A stretch of DNA of 64,000 bases from Tieghemostelium lacteum (GCA_001606155.1 LODT01000031.1:62001-126000); one strand, 5' to 3'; positions 11,832-24,472 are shown, numbered from the stretch's first letter. The notes: a model not told the origin generated them from the sequence alone. Translations and numbers: made by a program.

Positions 11832-13532
11832 TTATTGCATAATATCAATAATGACTCCTCTTTTTGAGAGATAGCATTGAGCTTCTTTTGAAAGAAAACT
11901 ACCATTATTCAAATTTATATCAACAATTTCCTTGATGCCTACTAGCTCCCCAGCCAAATCATCTGGTATTGAATTTTTTTTCCATTGAGCAATTACTAAA
12001 GTATCAATTGATTTTAGATGTTTGATGGCTACAACTGGAAAACTATCATTAATTGTAATCTCCACTAGATTTGTTAGATAACTGTACCCCTTTTCTGTGA
12101 TTAATGGACAATTCTCTATCTTGATTTTCTTTACATTGCAAAGAACCTTCAAAGATTCGTCAGTTAAACAAGGACAGTTTGATATTTCAATTTCTTCAAT
12201 GCCACGAAGATGTTTTATACCTTTATCAGTTATATTTCTATTGTTACTAATGTGTAAAGTTTTAATAGAAACTTTAGACAGATACATTAGTGACCTATCT
12301 GTAATTTCACTACTGGATAGTACCCAAAACTCCAAATCACCTGCATTGGAATCTCTATTTTGTATTAGATTTTTTATTCCATTATCTGTATAACGGGTTC
12401 CCGCATTCTCCACCCCAAATGTTAACTTTTTAATTCTATTAAAATTTCCCATCACCTCGTCAGTCAGGAAAAATGAATCTGGTAAATGTAGATCTGTAAT
12501 CAATGAGTAATGAGAATATGGATTGTCAAGGTCCCAAAAATTTTCAATTATTTGAGTGGTCATCTCTAATTTAGGGATTTTACCAAATAGAGTTATTGCA
12601 TATGATAGTTTTAGATATTCCTGTGATGTTCCAAGATTTAACTGTTTTATATGTAAATTTTTGAAAAATGAACCTTTGACTAACATGCAATGGCAAATGT
12701 GTAATATTTCTACTTTGTCTGCCAATTGAAGTGTAAGATCAGTGATTAGTGGAAGATCTATGACAGTGAGATTTGTAACTGATTTAATGAAATATGATAA
12801 TCCAACATCAGTCACATTTTCACAATCTACAAGGGAAACTTGTATTAGACCTACTGCTGAGGATTCAGAGAGATTTTTTAGAATCTCATCAGTTATTGTA
12901 TGTCCTGCCAATGAGACAGTGTGTAACATTGGAAATTGCTTTTGTAATAAAAATTTTGGAATGTGATTCTTGTAAGGTGGAAATGTTTCACCAGGACCAT
13001 AGTAGTGTGTATTTATAGATGTAATATGATTCATATCCAATTCTAAATACTGTATTGGTAATCTATGTAAATCCAATTTCCTTATTAACTGATAGCAAAG
13101 ATTTGATCTTTGAAAAGATCTGTCACCTCTATACCTAAAAGTAATAATCAACTCATCTTTTACAACTTCATTTAGATGTTTCATTAAATTCTTTTGTTGA
13201 ACTGTTGATAGATTACCACATGTGAATTCGAATAGTTCTAATTTATCTACTCTTTTCAAATGTAGTAGTGACTCATAAGGTGGACTGTGAATGATTAATC
13301 TATGTAAACTGGATAGATTTTTTATAATTTTATCTATTGGTGGATAACCAAATCTATGTAAAATTCCACAACAATCTCCAATCTCTACTGTCACGTGCTC
13401 TAGTGATTTAGTTATTATCTTTCTATTGGTAGCTGATGTAAACATCAAGCTTAATAAATCTAATACTCTAACAATTCCATTTAATATTATCAATCTGATA
13501 TAACTATTATTAAAGATTACTTCAAATGACAT
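11832..13532 (-). CDS. Leucine-rich-repeat protein, AMN1/FBXL-like
   Basis: A single exon of 566 residues with ATG start. The middle and C-terminal parts carry Cys-containing LRRs of the FBXL/AMN1 type, for example LIQVSLVDCENVTDVGLSYF, LHISNNRNITDKGIKHL and IEEIEISNCPCLTDESLKVL. The N-terminus (SYIRLIILNGIVRVLDLLSL) is where an F-box would lie but matches it only weakly. If an F-box is present it would be an SCF ubiquitin-ligase substrate receptor. It differs in repeat type from the other F-box/LRR proteins of the window. Confidence 0.8.
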   Translation of the reverse strand: MSFEVIFNNSYIRLIILNGIVRVLDLLSLMFTSATNRKIITKSLEHVTVEIGDCCGILHRFGYPPIDKIIKNLSSLHRLIIHSPPYESLLHLKRVDKLELFEFTCGNLSTVQQKNLMKHLNEVVKDELIITFRYRGDRSFQRSNLCYQLIRKLDLHRLPIQYLELDMNHITSINTHYYGPGETFPPYKNHIPKFLLQKQFPMLHTVSLAGHTITDEILKNLSESSAVGLIQVSLVDCENVTDVGLSYFIKSVTNLTVIDLPLITDLTLQLADKVEILHICHCMLVKGSFFKNLHIKQLNLGTSQEYLKLSYAITLFGKIPKLEMTTQIIENFWDLDNPYSHYSLITDLHLPDSFFLTDEVMGNFNRIKKLTFGVENAGTRYTDNGIKNLIQNRDSNAGDLEFWVLSSSEITDRSLMYLSKVSIKTLHISNNRNITDKGIKHLRGIEEIEISNCPCLTDESLKVLCNVKKIKIENCPLITEKGYSYLTNLVEITINDSFPVVAIKHLKSIDTLVIAQWKKNSIPDDLAGELVGIKEIVDINLNNGSFLSKEAQCYLSKRGVIIDIMQ

Positions 13533-13744
13533 TATAATTAATTTTAAAATTTTAACTAACTACAATAAATCGATTTATTTGAAAAATGATTCCAGAATAC
13601 TGGTTTTTTAAAAATAACGGTAATCATGATTATTCTATTTTTTAAATTAAAATTAATTTGTTGTATCTCGTTAAGAGAATTTATTTATTAAATTACAAAT
13701 ATGTATGTGTTTGAAATGTTTTGTGAGATTTGTTGGTCAAACTT

Positions 13745-16700
13745 TTATCTTCTCTGAGGAGATGGACTAGGGACAAGATCTTCAATCATACTTTGATCTA
13801 CTTTGTTAAAAGATACATCCATTCTATTTTTGAGTTGTTCAACCAATTTACTGGTACCTGGTTTTAAAGAGAGTAGTGATACAATGGTATTTGGATTATT
13901 AACATTACTAACATATTTATACTGTTGTTGTTTTTGACTTCTTAATGCCAACGAGCTAGATTTGATTTTTGTTGCAGAAAGAGTTTCACTTTGAGCACCA
14001 GATTTGTTATTGACACCATGTACTCTAGTTTTGTAGTCCCTCAGTTCATTCATGAATGGATTGTTAGCATTAGCAATCTTGATATTTCTCAATCCTTGTG
14101 CACCGCTAGTGTGCATCATTGGACCTCCACCACCTGTTGTGGTCTTGGCTTTGAAAAGTGGATAATTTGCACTAGGTTCAGGATCATCGTATACCACTGT
14201 TCTGGCTTTTATCAATGTTTTTCTATATCCATTCATATCCATGATTATCAACTCTTCATCTTCTTTAGTAGCCAACATATGATAGAAATCAGCACGTGAA
14301 TTCTTACCCAATTGACTTACACGCTTAGGTACCAATTCAGCTTTAGAAATCTCTACAAATGTCTGATCTAATATATACTCTAGCATATGTTTACAATAGA
14401 TTCTTATTCTTTCTTGGTGTCTATCTCTAATCTTTTTCCAAGCAGCCTCAACTAGATCATCTATAAGAGACTTTACAATCAACTGATCCTTTTCAGGATT
14501 GGTACCAATTGGGAACTGTTTCTTTACAATTTTCATTTTGAAAGTTTTGAATTTAATACCCAAGCCAATAGAAGATAGATTATCATTATCAGAGAGCACC
14601 TCACCTTCGGGACCTATAAGTTGGTAGTAGTGGTATCTAGGAACTTTCAAACGGTCACATAGGTCCTTCATTAGTCTCTTTAGAGGTTGATAGGCATCCA
14701 CTTTTAATGCCTTCTTTTGCATTCCTTTGAACTCTGGGCTGTTAGGGAACCAAAACTCCACAACAAAATTACCAGTATTCTCTGGAGAGTTTAATGAAAT
14801 TAAACGTAGTTGCCATGTAGTAAACAATGTACCTAGACCATAATCATTTAAAGTGGCATTATCAAACAGTGTTCTTCCCTTCAATGTTCTCAACAAGAAT
14901 TTACTAGGCTCCAATTTAACCTTTTCACAAATCAGTGAGATAATCTTGAATACTGATGTATTGATATCCAATTTATATGACTTTCTGTAGATTCCTTTGA
15001 ACTCGTCTATAGTTGGCAACAAAAACTCCACAACTGCTTTGGGTTCAGTTGGTACCAGGATATTTCTAAATTTCTTTACAACTTCTAACAGATCAACAGT
15101 ACCCTCCCAAACATCGAGTTCAGTAAACCCAGATTCAGCCAATGATTCAAATACGGGTCTGGATTCAGGTAACTTTGCAAAACTAGATTGTTGATTACTA
15201 CCACTCTCTAACAATGCAAATCTTCTGGCTTGTAAATGAGCTAATCCTTTATTTGAGAGTTTAGCAATTGATCTACCTCTTTCCAATGCACGTACCATTA
15301 AGTCAATGGTTTTAGGTTTACTAGCAAGGAACCATGTAAGCTTATGAGTTTCAGCTTCCAGTATACTAAATAGACCCTTATTTACAATATCAATACAAAT
15401 GTCTCTTAGACGATTATGAGGAAGGATCCATTGAATTTCATAGTTTTGGGTGTCGAAAAAGAATATATTCTGTGCTGAAATGAACATGTATATAGGTACT
15501 AGTTTAATAGCTGCACTAGCTGCAGTTTGGTTGATTTGTGTAGTAGATGATGATTTTTTAGTTTTTGGATCGACTGTAGTGATGGTACCTGTAACCAACG
15601 ACTTCTGTGCAACTACAAGATTACCAGTTACTCTTTGAAGTAAAAAGTAATCCCAACCCTCTTCCTTTTTGAAATGTTTAGATTTATGTAGTTTTTTAGA
15701 GAGATGGCTAAACATGGAGAGATCTGATCTCTTCATTGATACTAAAGGTGATTGTGTGGTAATCTGTTCCTTTTCAGATTGGGTATCGAATAAAAGTGAT
15801 GGATGAATAGGTTGTAGTTGAGTTCTACTTAAACTCTTTGAATTCTGAATAGAGTTAGGTTGAGTAGATATCAGTAATGGTGATGCTGAGCTATGTGGTG
15901 ATTGTGGTGTATTTCCATTAGAAATGCTATTTGGAGTAGATGCAGATTGTGTTTCTTGACCAGATTGCTGTGACAATTGATCCTCACCTTGACCATTAAT
16001 AGTATTGGTTTCAGTACCCAATAGAGGTACCTCTAAATCAGGAAATACTATAAGATGGTTATTAATAATAGTAGTAACTGCTTCATTTCCATATTTTGAT
16101 TCAAATATAACATTCATTGAATCTGGTTTAGATTTGAATATATTAGGACCAAATACAATTCCCATATTAGAAGCATGCATCTTATTCAAATTGTTGTGTC
16201 TAACCAAAGTAATGAGTAATCTAAAAATTCTCTTTATAATTCTCAAATTCTCTGGATTGATACGACTGAGTAGATGTTGTAGTTCCTGTACTGATATACC
16301 ATCTTCACTATTACCACTATTTGCAATGTAGGAACTGAAAAGTTCATAAGGTATCAAAGGCTCATTTTGCTCTCTAATATACAATTTCAAAGCACCTGCA
16401 ACTGTATGATCATTTTGAGGGAATTCAATTTGATCACTAGTAAAAGAAGTCCAAAATAAACGAATCTGTTGTGCAGATCCTGAAATTCTAAAGATACCCT
16501 CTATTGACAATGCACTCTTTTCCAATCTACTACATAATATATCAATCAATGAATATCTTAATGGAATTGATTTAAAGTCCGATTTCAATACTCTATTCTG
16601 TACCAAATCCTCTCTTCCAGGTCTAGATTTTAGAAATTTATTCAATAAATTTACAATCGCCTGTTTTGCTGGTATTATACTATTTTAATAAACCAGATAT

Positions 16701-16777
16701 ATTAATAAACTCTAATATTGATTTAACACTTTTTACGTTTATATTTACCCATCATTTAAAAAATCATTATCTGACAT
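13745..16777 (-). CDS. RhoGAP protein with PH-like and two ubiquitin-like/RA-like domains
   Basis: A 29-nt first exon (16777-16749, MSDNDFLNDG) is joined by a 69-nt intron (GTAAAT...AAATAG) to exon 2 (16679-13745), giving 987 residues. The RhoGAP domain lies at about 30-205: the arginine finger is Arg74 in GIFRISGSAQQ, followed by VAGALKLYIREQNEPLIPY and NLNKMHASNMGIVFGPNIF. A Ser/Thr/Gln linker leads to a PH-like region (about 345-470). Two similar ~85-residue segments follow, starting FLLPTIDEFKGIYRK and FWFPNSPEFKGMQKK, each with L..T...LFDN/LSDN...GLG, resembling Ras-binding or ubiquitin-like folds. The C-terminal helical region is unassigned. It likely turns off Rac-type GTPases at the cortex; the partner is unknown. 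Confidence 0.85.
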
Positions 16778-16959
16778 GACTTTTAATTTGTAATATTACA
16801 ACAAGGGAAGATATAAATATAAAAAACCAACCCTGTACAACAGATTTTTAAAATTAAAATAAAAAAAAAAAAATCTAATCACAAAATGGAATTGATGGTG
16901 ATAAAAATCAAAGATGATGTACAACCAACCATTGAGTTTATAGATTTAATATTTACATT

Positions 16960-19900
16960 TTATTTTGGTAATTGTCTGTAGAAGATGGTATTGTTACAGT
17001 CATCAGGTTGAAATTGTTTAGTGTTTATATTGGATTTCCAGATATTTGGTTTGAGGATAGAGGTTTTGGGTGATGACAAGAAGATAGAGTAGTAAATAGA
17101 GAAAACTTCAATAGAAGAACTTTGACTTGACAATAGATCAAATATCTGTTGAACCATTGATAAATCTAGATCTTCATAAGAGTATTTAAAAGATCTGATT
17201 GCAAATTCATGTATATTAGAGTGTTGGCATGCTAATTGTACCAATGGTAATGCATATTGATGAAAATCAGGTACTGAGAACTTAATCTGTCTAAGTTGAG
17301 ATAATATAGGATTGTAAATCAATGCAATCTGGTCTCTTTGATAGACTGGATCTGAGAGTCTTACATTTACAAAATCAAAACCATCGAATGTTATCATCCC
17401 TGGAATGGATTTTAGATAGAGTTTAGGGAATTGAACTATATCATAGTGGAATGTAAGTCTCTTTTTAATGGGTACCAAATGAAGTGGTCTATGTGCTGAT
17501 TTATGATTTAGATAGACAACTAGCTCGTTGAGGTTTTGAAGTTTTAGTTTAAGAATACTGGCAATGTATTCGTCTAGATCTTCCCATGTCAGAGTTATTG
17601 TAAGATTAATTCTTTCCAATAACGGTGATTTTTCAAATAATTGTAGTACATTATTTGAATTTTTAGTTTGTGGGTTTTCAAATTCAATTTCAATGATACG
17701 TAGATTAGTCTGTCTAGTACACAGTAACCTTACCTCCATCATGTGACTATTAAATGAAATATAACTAGCTTCTAGATGGTCATGAAAGTATTTATCCATT
17801 GATTGAATTGGCATTGGAAGATACTTTAACATTTTCAATTCAACCAATTTTGGATAATCTCTCCACAGAGACAATGGATGTGATGTATTGATCTTGGTAG
17901 TCATCTTGATAGTTATATAGTTATTCAATACATCAAAATTGAAATTATTAGATAACACCAAAGAACACAGATTCATAAATGTCTTACTAACCAATGCCAA
18001 CTGAAACTTGTACTGTGAATGATAGTTTATGTCATGATAGAGAAAGTGTATAATAATTTTAAGTATACTGTGTGGTAACTGAGCTGGATATGGCCTACAT
18101 TCAGCAATACTCAATCTATAAGATTCCTGTCGTTTCTCTTCTTGATCCAATAGATATATAGAATACTTATTGGAAAATGATGATCTTATCGGCAACTGAT
18201 AATAGAACTTCTTAAAATACGGTGATTTTAAGAATATTGAAGTACTGTCAAGTAACTCTTCCAGTTTATCCATATCATCATTATCACGAATTTGCACATC
18301 ATTATACAACTTGTCCAGCGGTAATTGTAAATTTTGTTTAACAATCTCTATTGGATTTACTGGTAATTTGTGTTGAATGATACAGAGTTTCAAAGCTACC
18401 TCACAAAACTGTTTTAGTTTTTCAGGTAGTTGTAAATGGTCTTTGTCCAACATTAGTTTCTCCAAAGCTTCAATTTTCCTAAAATGGTTACTAGTCAATG
18501 AAACAAATAGTGAATCGTTTGATGGAGTGGAATAATAACTATACAACATCTCCAATATATCACAGACATTATTGTATTGTGTTGAGTATCCAATAATGGC
18601 TTTAAAGTGTTCTTTAAAGTACTGTTGAGATTTCACAGGTGATCCTTCAACTAAAGCCTTTGTGACAGCTCTACTGTGAAACAGTGCACCATTCAATTGA
18701 CTAGGTAACAATATCGCAACTTCCAATCCAAAATAATTAAATATCGTATCAGAGTAAGCACCAAGTGTCTTTAGAATTGCCTCTCTATCATAACCAGTAC
18801 TCTCTAAATTTGTAATGACAAACCACAGATAATATACAAAAGCAGATGTAAATGGACTACTTGGTAAAAACACCTGATGGCCACCACCAAGAACCCCTCT
18901 AAGATCTTTTTCAAATTGAAAAACCACTTCCAAATTATTAGGATCAAATCTCCATTCATCAGCACCAAAGAATTGAATATCTATTGTCGACCCTTGACAT
19001 AATCTCCTTATACTTCTAATTAAACTATTTTTATCATTACTATAACACTTCAATAATGCCATATAATAAAAAATTTCATTTTGGTCACCATTTTTTTCAA
19101 CAAATGTTATTCTTTCCTATTATTTCATTAAATATTAGAATCTATTGAATTAATGATCCTAGAACTCTCTAAATACCTACTTGATTTATAGATTCTTTTG
19201 GTAGAGTTTGAATTAATATATTTATAGCATAAGTATTCAGTGGTATTTTATAAATAATTAATGAATAATATTCATCAATGGATTTGATTTTACTGAGTAT
19301 CTTGTGTCGTCTAAGTTGTGATGTTGAAGAAATAAATTCTATATTGATTTTTAATATAATCCTATATAACCTACTGTTAAAATCCTGAAATCTATTATAG
19401 TGTTTTCGAATATACACCTACTCATTAAATATAGTTGAGCAATCGGATACATCAATATTAAATCTATCATGATTATAGATAATGTTAACTAAAGTAATTG
19501 TATTGTGATTTGATACACCTGCAAGCATATAATGTTTTACATAATCACTAAACTCCTGTTTATAATGATTATATAAATTGTCTAATCCCACTTTAAGTTC
19601 ATTTGATGTTTCCTAAATTTTAGATTATATTAATACTCTATTGAATTGTGATATCTCTTTTATCTACACTTACATATTGTAAAAATAGAAATAATACAAT
19701 TTTATGATACTGTTGAAAAGGTATATTCTGTTTTAAATATTCTTTTTTTGTTAACTTTTCACAGACCATAGTAATAAAGTTTTGATGATAATTATCAACA
19801 CCATCACTAATGATAGCAGGTGAGAGTGTTTTATCTATAAAATCAGAACATAATTGAGGAGCAATATCATATGTTGGTGGATCTATAAACAATGAATTAT

Positions 19901-20679
19901 AACTAATCTGTTCTAATATCTTTTCATCTTTTTCCTCTGCTATCTCTTTTAATAACTGTATAAAAGTAATGTTAACATTAACCATCATTCTTTTAGATAC
20001 CTTCCTATATTCTTACCTTTAAAAACTGAATTGATGAAGGTGAATTTACAAAAATTGGTAGTGGTTTAAGTATATTAAATATAGTGATATCTGATATTAA
20101 TCTTGAGAATACCAAATCCAGATTCTCTTGATCTTTAGATCTCAGTAAAATAAAGTAGATAATCAATCTCTGTAATTCTATTTTAGAATCCATCCATTCA
20201 TAAAATCCTTAGGTTCATATGAATAAACAAATTAGATGTGAACTATGAGAATTCTTCAATGCATGATAATGATACATACTATAGTAAAAAGTTGGATTAT
20301 CAATTATAAATCGTACCATAAATAATAGTATTTGGTCAGGTAATTTTTGGTTGAGAGGTGAGTTGTTATTCGTTTGTAAATCCTCAAAGAAATCATTGTT
20401 CTGGTCAGAACAGTATTCTCTAATCAATTTAAATTTATCTAGTGTCGTTGTAGAGCACCATTCAATGAATACCTCAATGAGATCAAGTAACTGATTAGGA
20501 TTATAGGATTGTGTGAATCTAAAGTCACTATATTTCTTATTTCCACAACTGCATTTCTCTATATTACTACATCCACAATATGCACATATTGATATTAATT
20601 CTATTGAATTCTTTATGTAAATATTCCTATAAAATTGTTTTTTTAAAAGTTGATTGTTATCCACTATAGTTGTTGTCAT
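16960..20679 (-). CDS. Large six-exon F-box protein with N-terminal Cys cluster
   Basis: Six exons join in frame: 20679-20280, 20207-20017, 19955-19674, 19612-19422, 19373-19181 and 19116-16960. Introns are 48-72 nt with GT...AG ends, and the product is 1137 residues. The last exon is open upstream of its first ATG in the same frame as exon 5 (INQ|ERITFVEKNGD), so starting at 19062 would be wrong. The N-terminus has a Cys cluster (ICAYCGCSNIEKCSCG, residues 31-46) that may bind a metal. A long helical region follows, then an F-box at about 762-805 (LPHSILKIIIHFLYH...FQLALVSKTFMNLCSLVL). The C-terminus is leucine-rich and LRR-like. It is a candidate SCF substrate receptor; I do not recognise an orthologue. 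Confidence 0.78.
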
Positions 20680-21326
20680 ATTTCTAATTATCCAATAATT
20701 AAAAAAAATTAAAATTTTTTATTTATATAAATTACCTAAAATGTTTTTCCCAGCTATTTCTTTTGAGAATTATTTATAATATAAATAACACTCCCTTTTT
20801 AAATATAAAACTTATCTATATTAGTTGTACATACAATAAAAAAAAAGAAAATTTTTATTTTTATATATTCAATGATTATAATAGAATAGATAATCAATGA
20901 TATTTAGACAAAAACAATTTTACAGGAACCTTGTGTAGAGTAAAATAAAACCCAATGTCATTTTTTAATAATAACAATAATCATTTTATATAATGGTTAT
21001 TAGGTATGATTAAATTTACACACAGTTAAGTTATCAGAATGTAATGGCAAAATCATTTTCAAAATGTATGATGAGAAATTTAAACTTTTTGGTTTACTAA
21101 ATGTTATGATATTGAATCAATTTTCCAGCCATGATACGATATTCTGAAAATGTAATCTCTTGATTGATATTATTTCTCCTAACTCTTCATTATTGTTAAC
21201 AAATATTTTTGAGTAGACTTTTTTTTGAAGTTCTAAAATTTTTTTTTGATGACATAAATGAAAAAATTAAAAAAAAAAAAAAAATTATTTTGATCATTTT
21301 CATAGATTGTTACAAACACCAACAAA
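20680..21326. promoter_or_regulatory. Divergent promoter region between the large F-box gene and ssr2
   Basis: This is 647 nt of very AT-rich DNA between divergent genes. It holds A and T homopolymers (at about 20837, 21220 and 21270) that are usual for dictyostelid promoters. I see no open frame, tRNA or clear motif. Confidence 0.45.
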
Positions 21327-22061
21327 ATGGTATGTTGAACTTTGAAGATGTATATTTAAAATAAGATGATACTAATATTTTAAATAGAATTTCAAAAGTA
21401 TTGTTACATTATTTTTAGTTGTTTTTGTCAGTTTTTGTTATTGTAACAAAGCTGAATTATTATTCCAAAAGAAGATTGTAGATGGTCCAGTTGTTGGAAG
21501 AGAATTATTAGTTTCATTTAATATATATAACGTTGGTGATGAGTATGCATTCTATATTTAGATATAATAGTAGTTGAGATGATAGATGATTATCATTCAA
21601 CTATATAGATTTTGGAGACACACGGTATATTAATATAATATATATAACATCATATTTATAGTACTGCACATGATGTATCATTTGTAGATAACGATTTTGC
21701 ATCAGAAAACGCATTTGAAATCATTTCAGGATCAGCATCTGGTAAATGGGAACAAATTTCAGCCAACTCTCATGTTTCACAAAATTTAACTGTCATTCCA
21801 AAGAATCAAGGTATTCACCCATTGACATCCACTTTATTACAATACCGTAAATCTCAAAATGAAAAGGAAGTTACAGTTACCACTGCTGCAAGTTACAGTG
21901 GAATGTACGTTGAATCCTTATATGACTATGAAAAAAGAACTTCAAAACACGTTACTGAATGGTCAATTTTTGTTTTATTATGTGTAGCTTCTGTCGGTTT
22001 ACCATACTCCATGATTAGATATTACAAAAAGAATTATGAACATGGTATCAAAAAGAACTAA
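21327..22061 (+). CDS. ssr2: Translocon-associated protein subunit beta (TRAP-beta, SSR2)
   Basis: Three exons: 21327-21329 (only the ATG), 21388-21542 and 21662-22061, giving 185 residues, close to the 183 of human SSR2. The signal peptide starts MNFKSIVTLFLVVFVSFCYC. The luminal immunoglobulin-like domain includes VVGRELLVSFNIYNVGDD, the family's counterpart of YNVG, and runs to ASYSGMYVES. One transmembrane helix follows (EWSIFVLLCVASVGLPYSMI), then a short basic cytosolic tail ending KKN. The protein is part of the TRAP complex beside Sec61 in the ER membrane. The splice between exons 2 and 3 uses GA|GTATGC, phase 2; the nearer GTGATG site would break the frame. Confidence 0.92.
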
Positions 22062-22323
22062 ATAAATTACTTTCTAAATGATTAATAACAAATAAAAAAA
22101 CAAAAATAATAATAATTAATTTAAACCACTCTTACTTCACACATTGCTTTTAGAATATTTACCTCTAATCAAATTCCATAAGATTGAGGAAGGGTATTTG
22201 GATTTGAGTTATATAAGCTCTCATGTTATCAAGTTTAAAACTAGAGGTAGAAAGAGATACAGTAATATATGTTGATAGGCATTTTGATTGGTTTTCACTG
22301 TATAGAAACTCAGTTTTGTTTAT

Positions 22324-23196
22324 TTAGGGATTTAATTTTAGGGCTTTATCCATTGTTGAGATGATTTGAACTCCAATTTGTTTTGCCGATTTGATCATTT
22401 GGATGATGGTTTGAGGTTCCAAACCTTCCATACCAGAACTCTTTTGAATGGAACAAATCATAGATTTTTGGTTGATACCTATACAGAGTTTAGAATTGAT
22501 GCACAGCTCCTCTTGAAGAGTTGAATCGATTATAAATGATGATTGTGAACCGATTTGATTCAAAGTGATAAATATAGGTACATTTTCAATGGCATCTTTT
22601 AGTGATATAACATCTTCAGGATCTTCAGAGACTTCAAATGTAATCTCTTGATATTCACTTGTAATCACTTTGATTTTAGGTAATACTGTATTATAAAGAG
22701 CAGCTCTAATTGCAATACTAAGTGCATCTAAAAGGTTACCATCACTATCTAAAACCATTGCATCTATACACAGATTCCAATAAAATTTGCCAGGTACAAT
22801 AGTAAGATATTTATCAACATCCACAACAGAGGGATGACTATAAAGTCTTTCTAACTGTTTAGCTAATTCTATATTATATTGATCAAGTCTTTTTTGTTCT
22901 GTAAATTCCGATGAAGCACTTTGACAACAGTCTACTGTAAATATAAATCTTTTTAAATCTTCTTGTTGTTTATCATTATTTGATTGAGCATTCTTAATCT
23001 CTTTAATCTCAGCTTTTACACCGACTAATACTTCGGTATCTGATATCTTTAATCTTGCACTTCCACTAGCATGTATAATCTCTCCTGTTTCTAATGAAAA
23101 ATGCCTATAATCATTTCTAGATCTTCCATCTGCTCTCAAGTTACTATTTATTCCATTCTCTATAAAATATATTTCTGTATTTGATATTTTTTGCAT
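22324..23196 (-). CDS. exosc7: Exosome core subunit Rrp42/EXOSC7
   Basis: A single exon of 290 residues, the family's usual length (human 291). The RNase PH fold is recognisable: NLRADGRSRNDYRHF, ASGSARLKISDTEVLVGVKAEI, DSDGNLLDALSIAIRAALYNT and DATLQEEL near the end. In the eukaryotic exosome this subunit is a catalytically inactive member of the six-subunit ring through which RNA is threaded for 3' to 5' decay. Compared with the human protein there is a charged insertion (KNAQSNNDKQQEDLKRF) around residues 68-84. It is convergent with ssr2, with about 260 nt between the ends. Confidence 0.93.
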   Translation of the reverse strand: MQKISNTEIYFIENGINSNLRADGRSRNDYRHFSLETGEIIHASGSARLKISDTEVLVGVKAEIKEIKNAQSNNDKQQEDLKRFIFTVDCCQSASSEFTEQKRLDQYNIELAKQLERLYSHPSVVDVDKYLTIVPGKFYWNLCIDAMVLDSDGNLLDALSIAIRAALYNTVLPKIKVITSEYQEITFEVSEDPEDVISLKDAIENVPIFITLNQIGSQSSFIIDSTLQEELCINSKLCIGINQKSMICSIQKSSGMEGLEPQTIIQMIKSAKQIGVQIISTMDKALKLNP

Positions 23197-23421
23197 ATTA
23201 CTCTCGTTTTAGTTTTTATTTAAAATAAAAACAAATTTAGAAATTATTAAAACAATTAATCTGCACAAACATTTATTTATTAAAGTATTTTTGAAATTGT
23301 ACTTTAAGGAATGGATATAATTGGAATTTAGTACTTAAAATATAAGAAAACATATTTAAAATAATAGGTTTTTGAAATACTAAAAAAGGCAATTAAAATA
23401 GAGGGTTCAAAACTAATGATT

Positions 23422-24472
23422 TTACATTCTCAATGATTTAATTTTTAAATTTTGATTTTGTAGTTCAGCAACAGCATCTTCATAACCATATTTCAAAAGA
23501 ACAGCACTATGATCAAAATCTAAAAATGTTCCAGGAAGTTTTTGGGTTGGGTAAAAGAGATTAAATGTAGCTGATGGGAATGCTTGTTTGGCAGTTTCAA
23601 TATCTTTCATAAAGATATTGTGTGTAACAATTGTCCATGATCTTAGGAGTAATGGAATAGTACTTTCTGAAGAAACATTCATTGATGCCTCTGGATTTCC
23701 AACACCCAAAATGATATCGATAACAATTTGATCAGCACCAGTATCAGCACATAATCTAGCAGTATCTGTGATTGGTGTCATATATGTTTCACCACCATCT
23801 ACATAGGTATCACCATCCTTCTCTACAGGTGGAAAAATTCCAGGAACTGCAGCAGAAGCATAAACACCTTGGATTATATTTGGATCAGATTTTTCAAAAA
23901 TTGTAAATAAACCAGTAGTCAATGAAGTTGCACCAATCAGTAATGATCTATTACTACTTTGTAGTGCCTCTACATTTACATATTTGTGCAAAAACTCAGA
24001 GAGAGCCTCTGTATTATACATTCCTTGTTTAAATAATATACCCTCTAAAATACCTCCTGGTATCCAGTTATTGTATACTTGTGATTTGGATATATTCAAC
24101 CATTGTGAAGTAAGGAAATCGGAAGCAGCTTTTTCATTTCCAACACCAAACATTGCAATACTAGCTGCATTGATTGCACCAGCTGAAATACCTGTGACAA
24201 AAGACCATTGATTTTCTTCAGCTGGTCTATTTGCAACTAAAGCTGCAATAACTCCAGCTATTTAATAATCATGATCAATTGAATTCATTGTTAATATCAT
24301 CATCATTTAAATATTTTTGATCAATTTTATAAAAATATAGATTTTATTTTATACCTTCAACAGCTCCTCTATCACCTGCGCCACTAAGTGTTACAGCTCT
24401 ACATATACTCTGTCCATATGAGTAATTTATAAATACAAATATACAAGTAATAAATAAATAGATATTTTTCAT
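23422..24472 (-). CDS. Secreted patatin-like phospholipase
   Basis: Exon 1 is 24472-24355 and exon 2 is 24257-23422, with a 97-nt intron in phase 1, giving 317 residues. A signal peptide (MKNIYLFITCIFVFINYSYG) precedes the patatin fold. The oxyanion-hole motif is a variant, LSGAGDRGAVEAGV, the nucleophile elbow is GISAGAINA, and the catalytic Asp lies in DGGETYMTP. All catalytic residues are present, so an active lipid acyl hydrolase outside the cell or in vesicles is likely. The second coding exon alone would lack the nucleophile, which is why the spliced model is chosen. Confidence 0.9.

Noticed and set aside
19062-19062. ATG at 19062 as start of a separate 700-residue gene
   Set aside because: The frame continues upstream to a splice acceptor and matches the phase of five earlier exons, so it is an internal Met.
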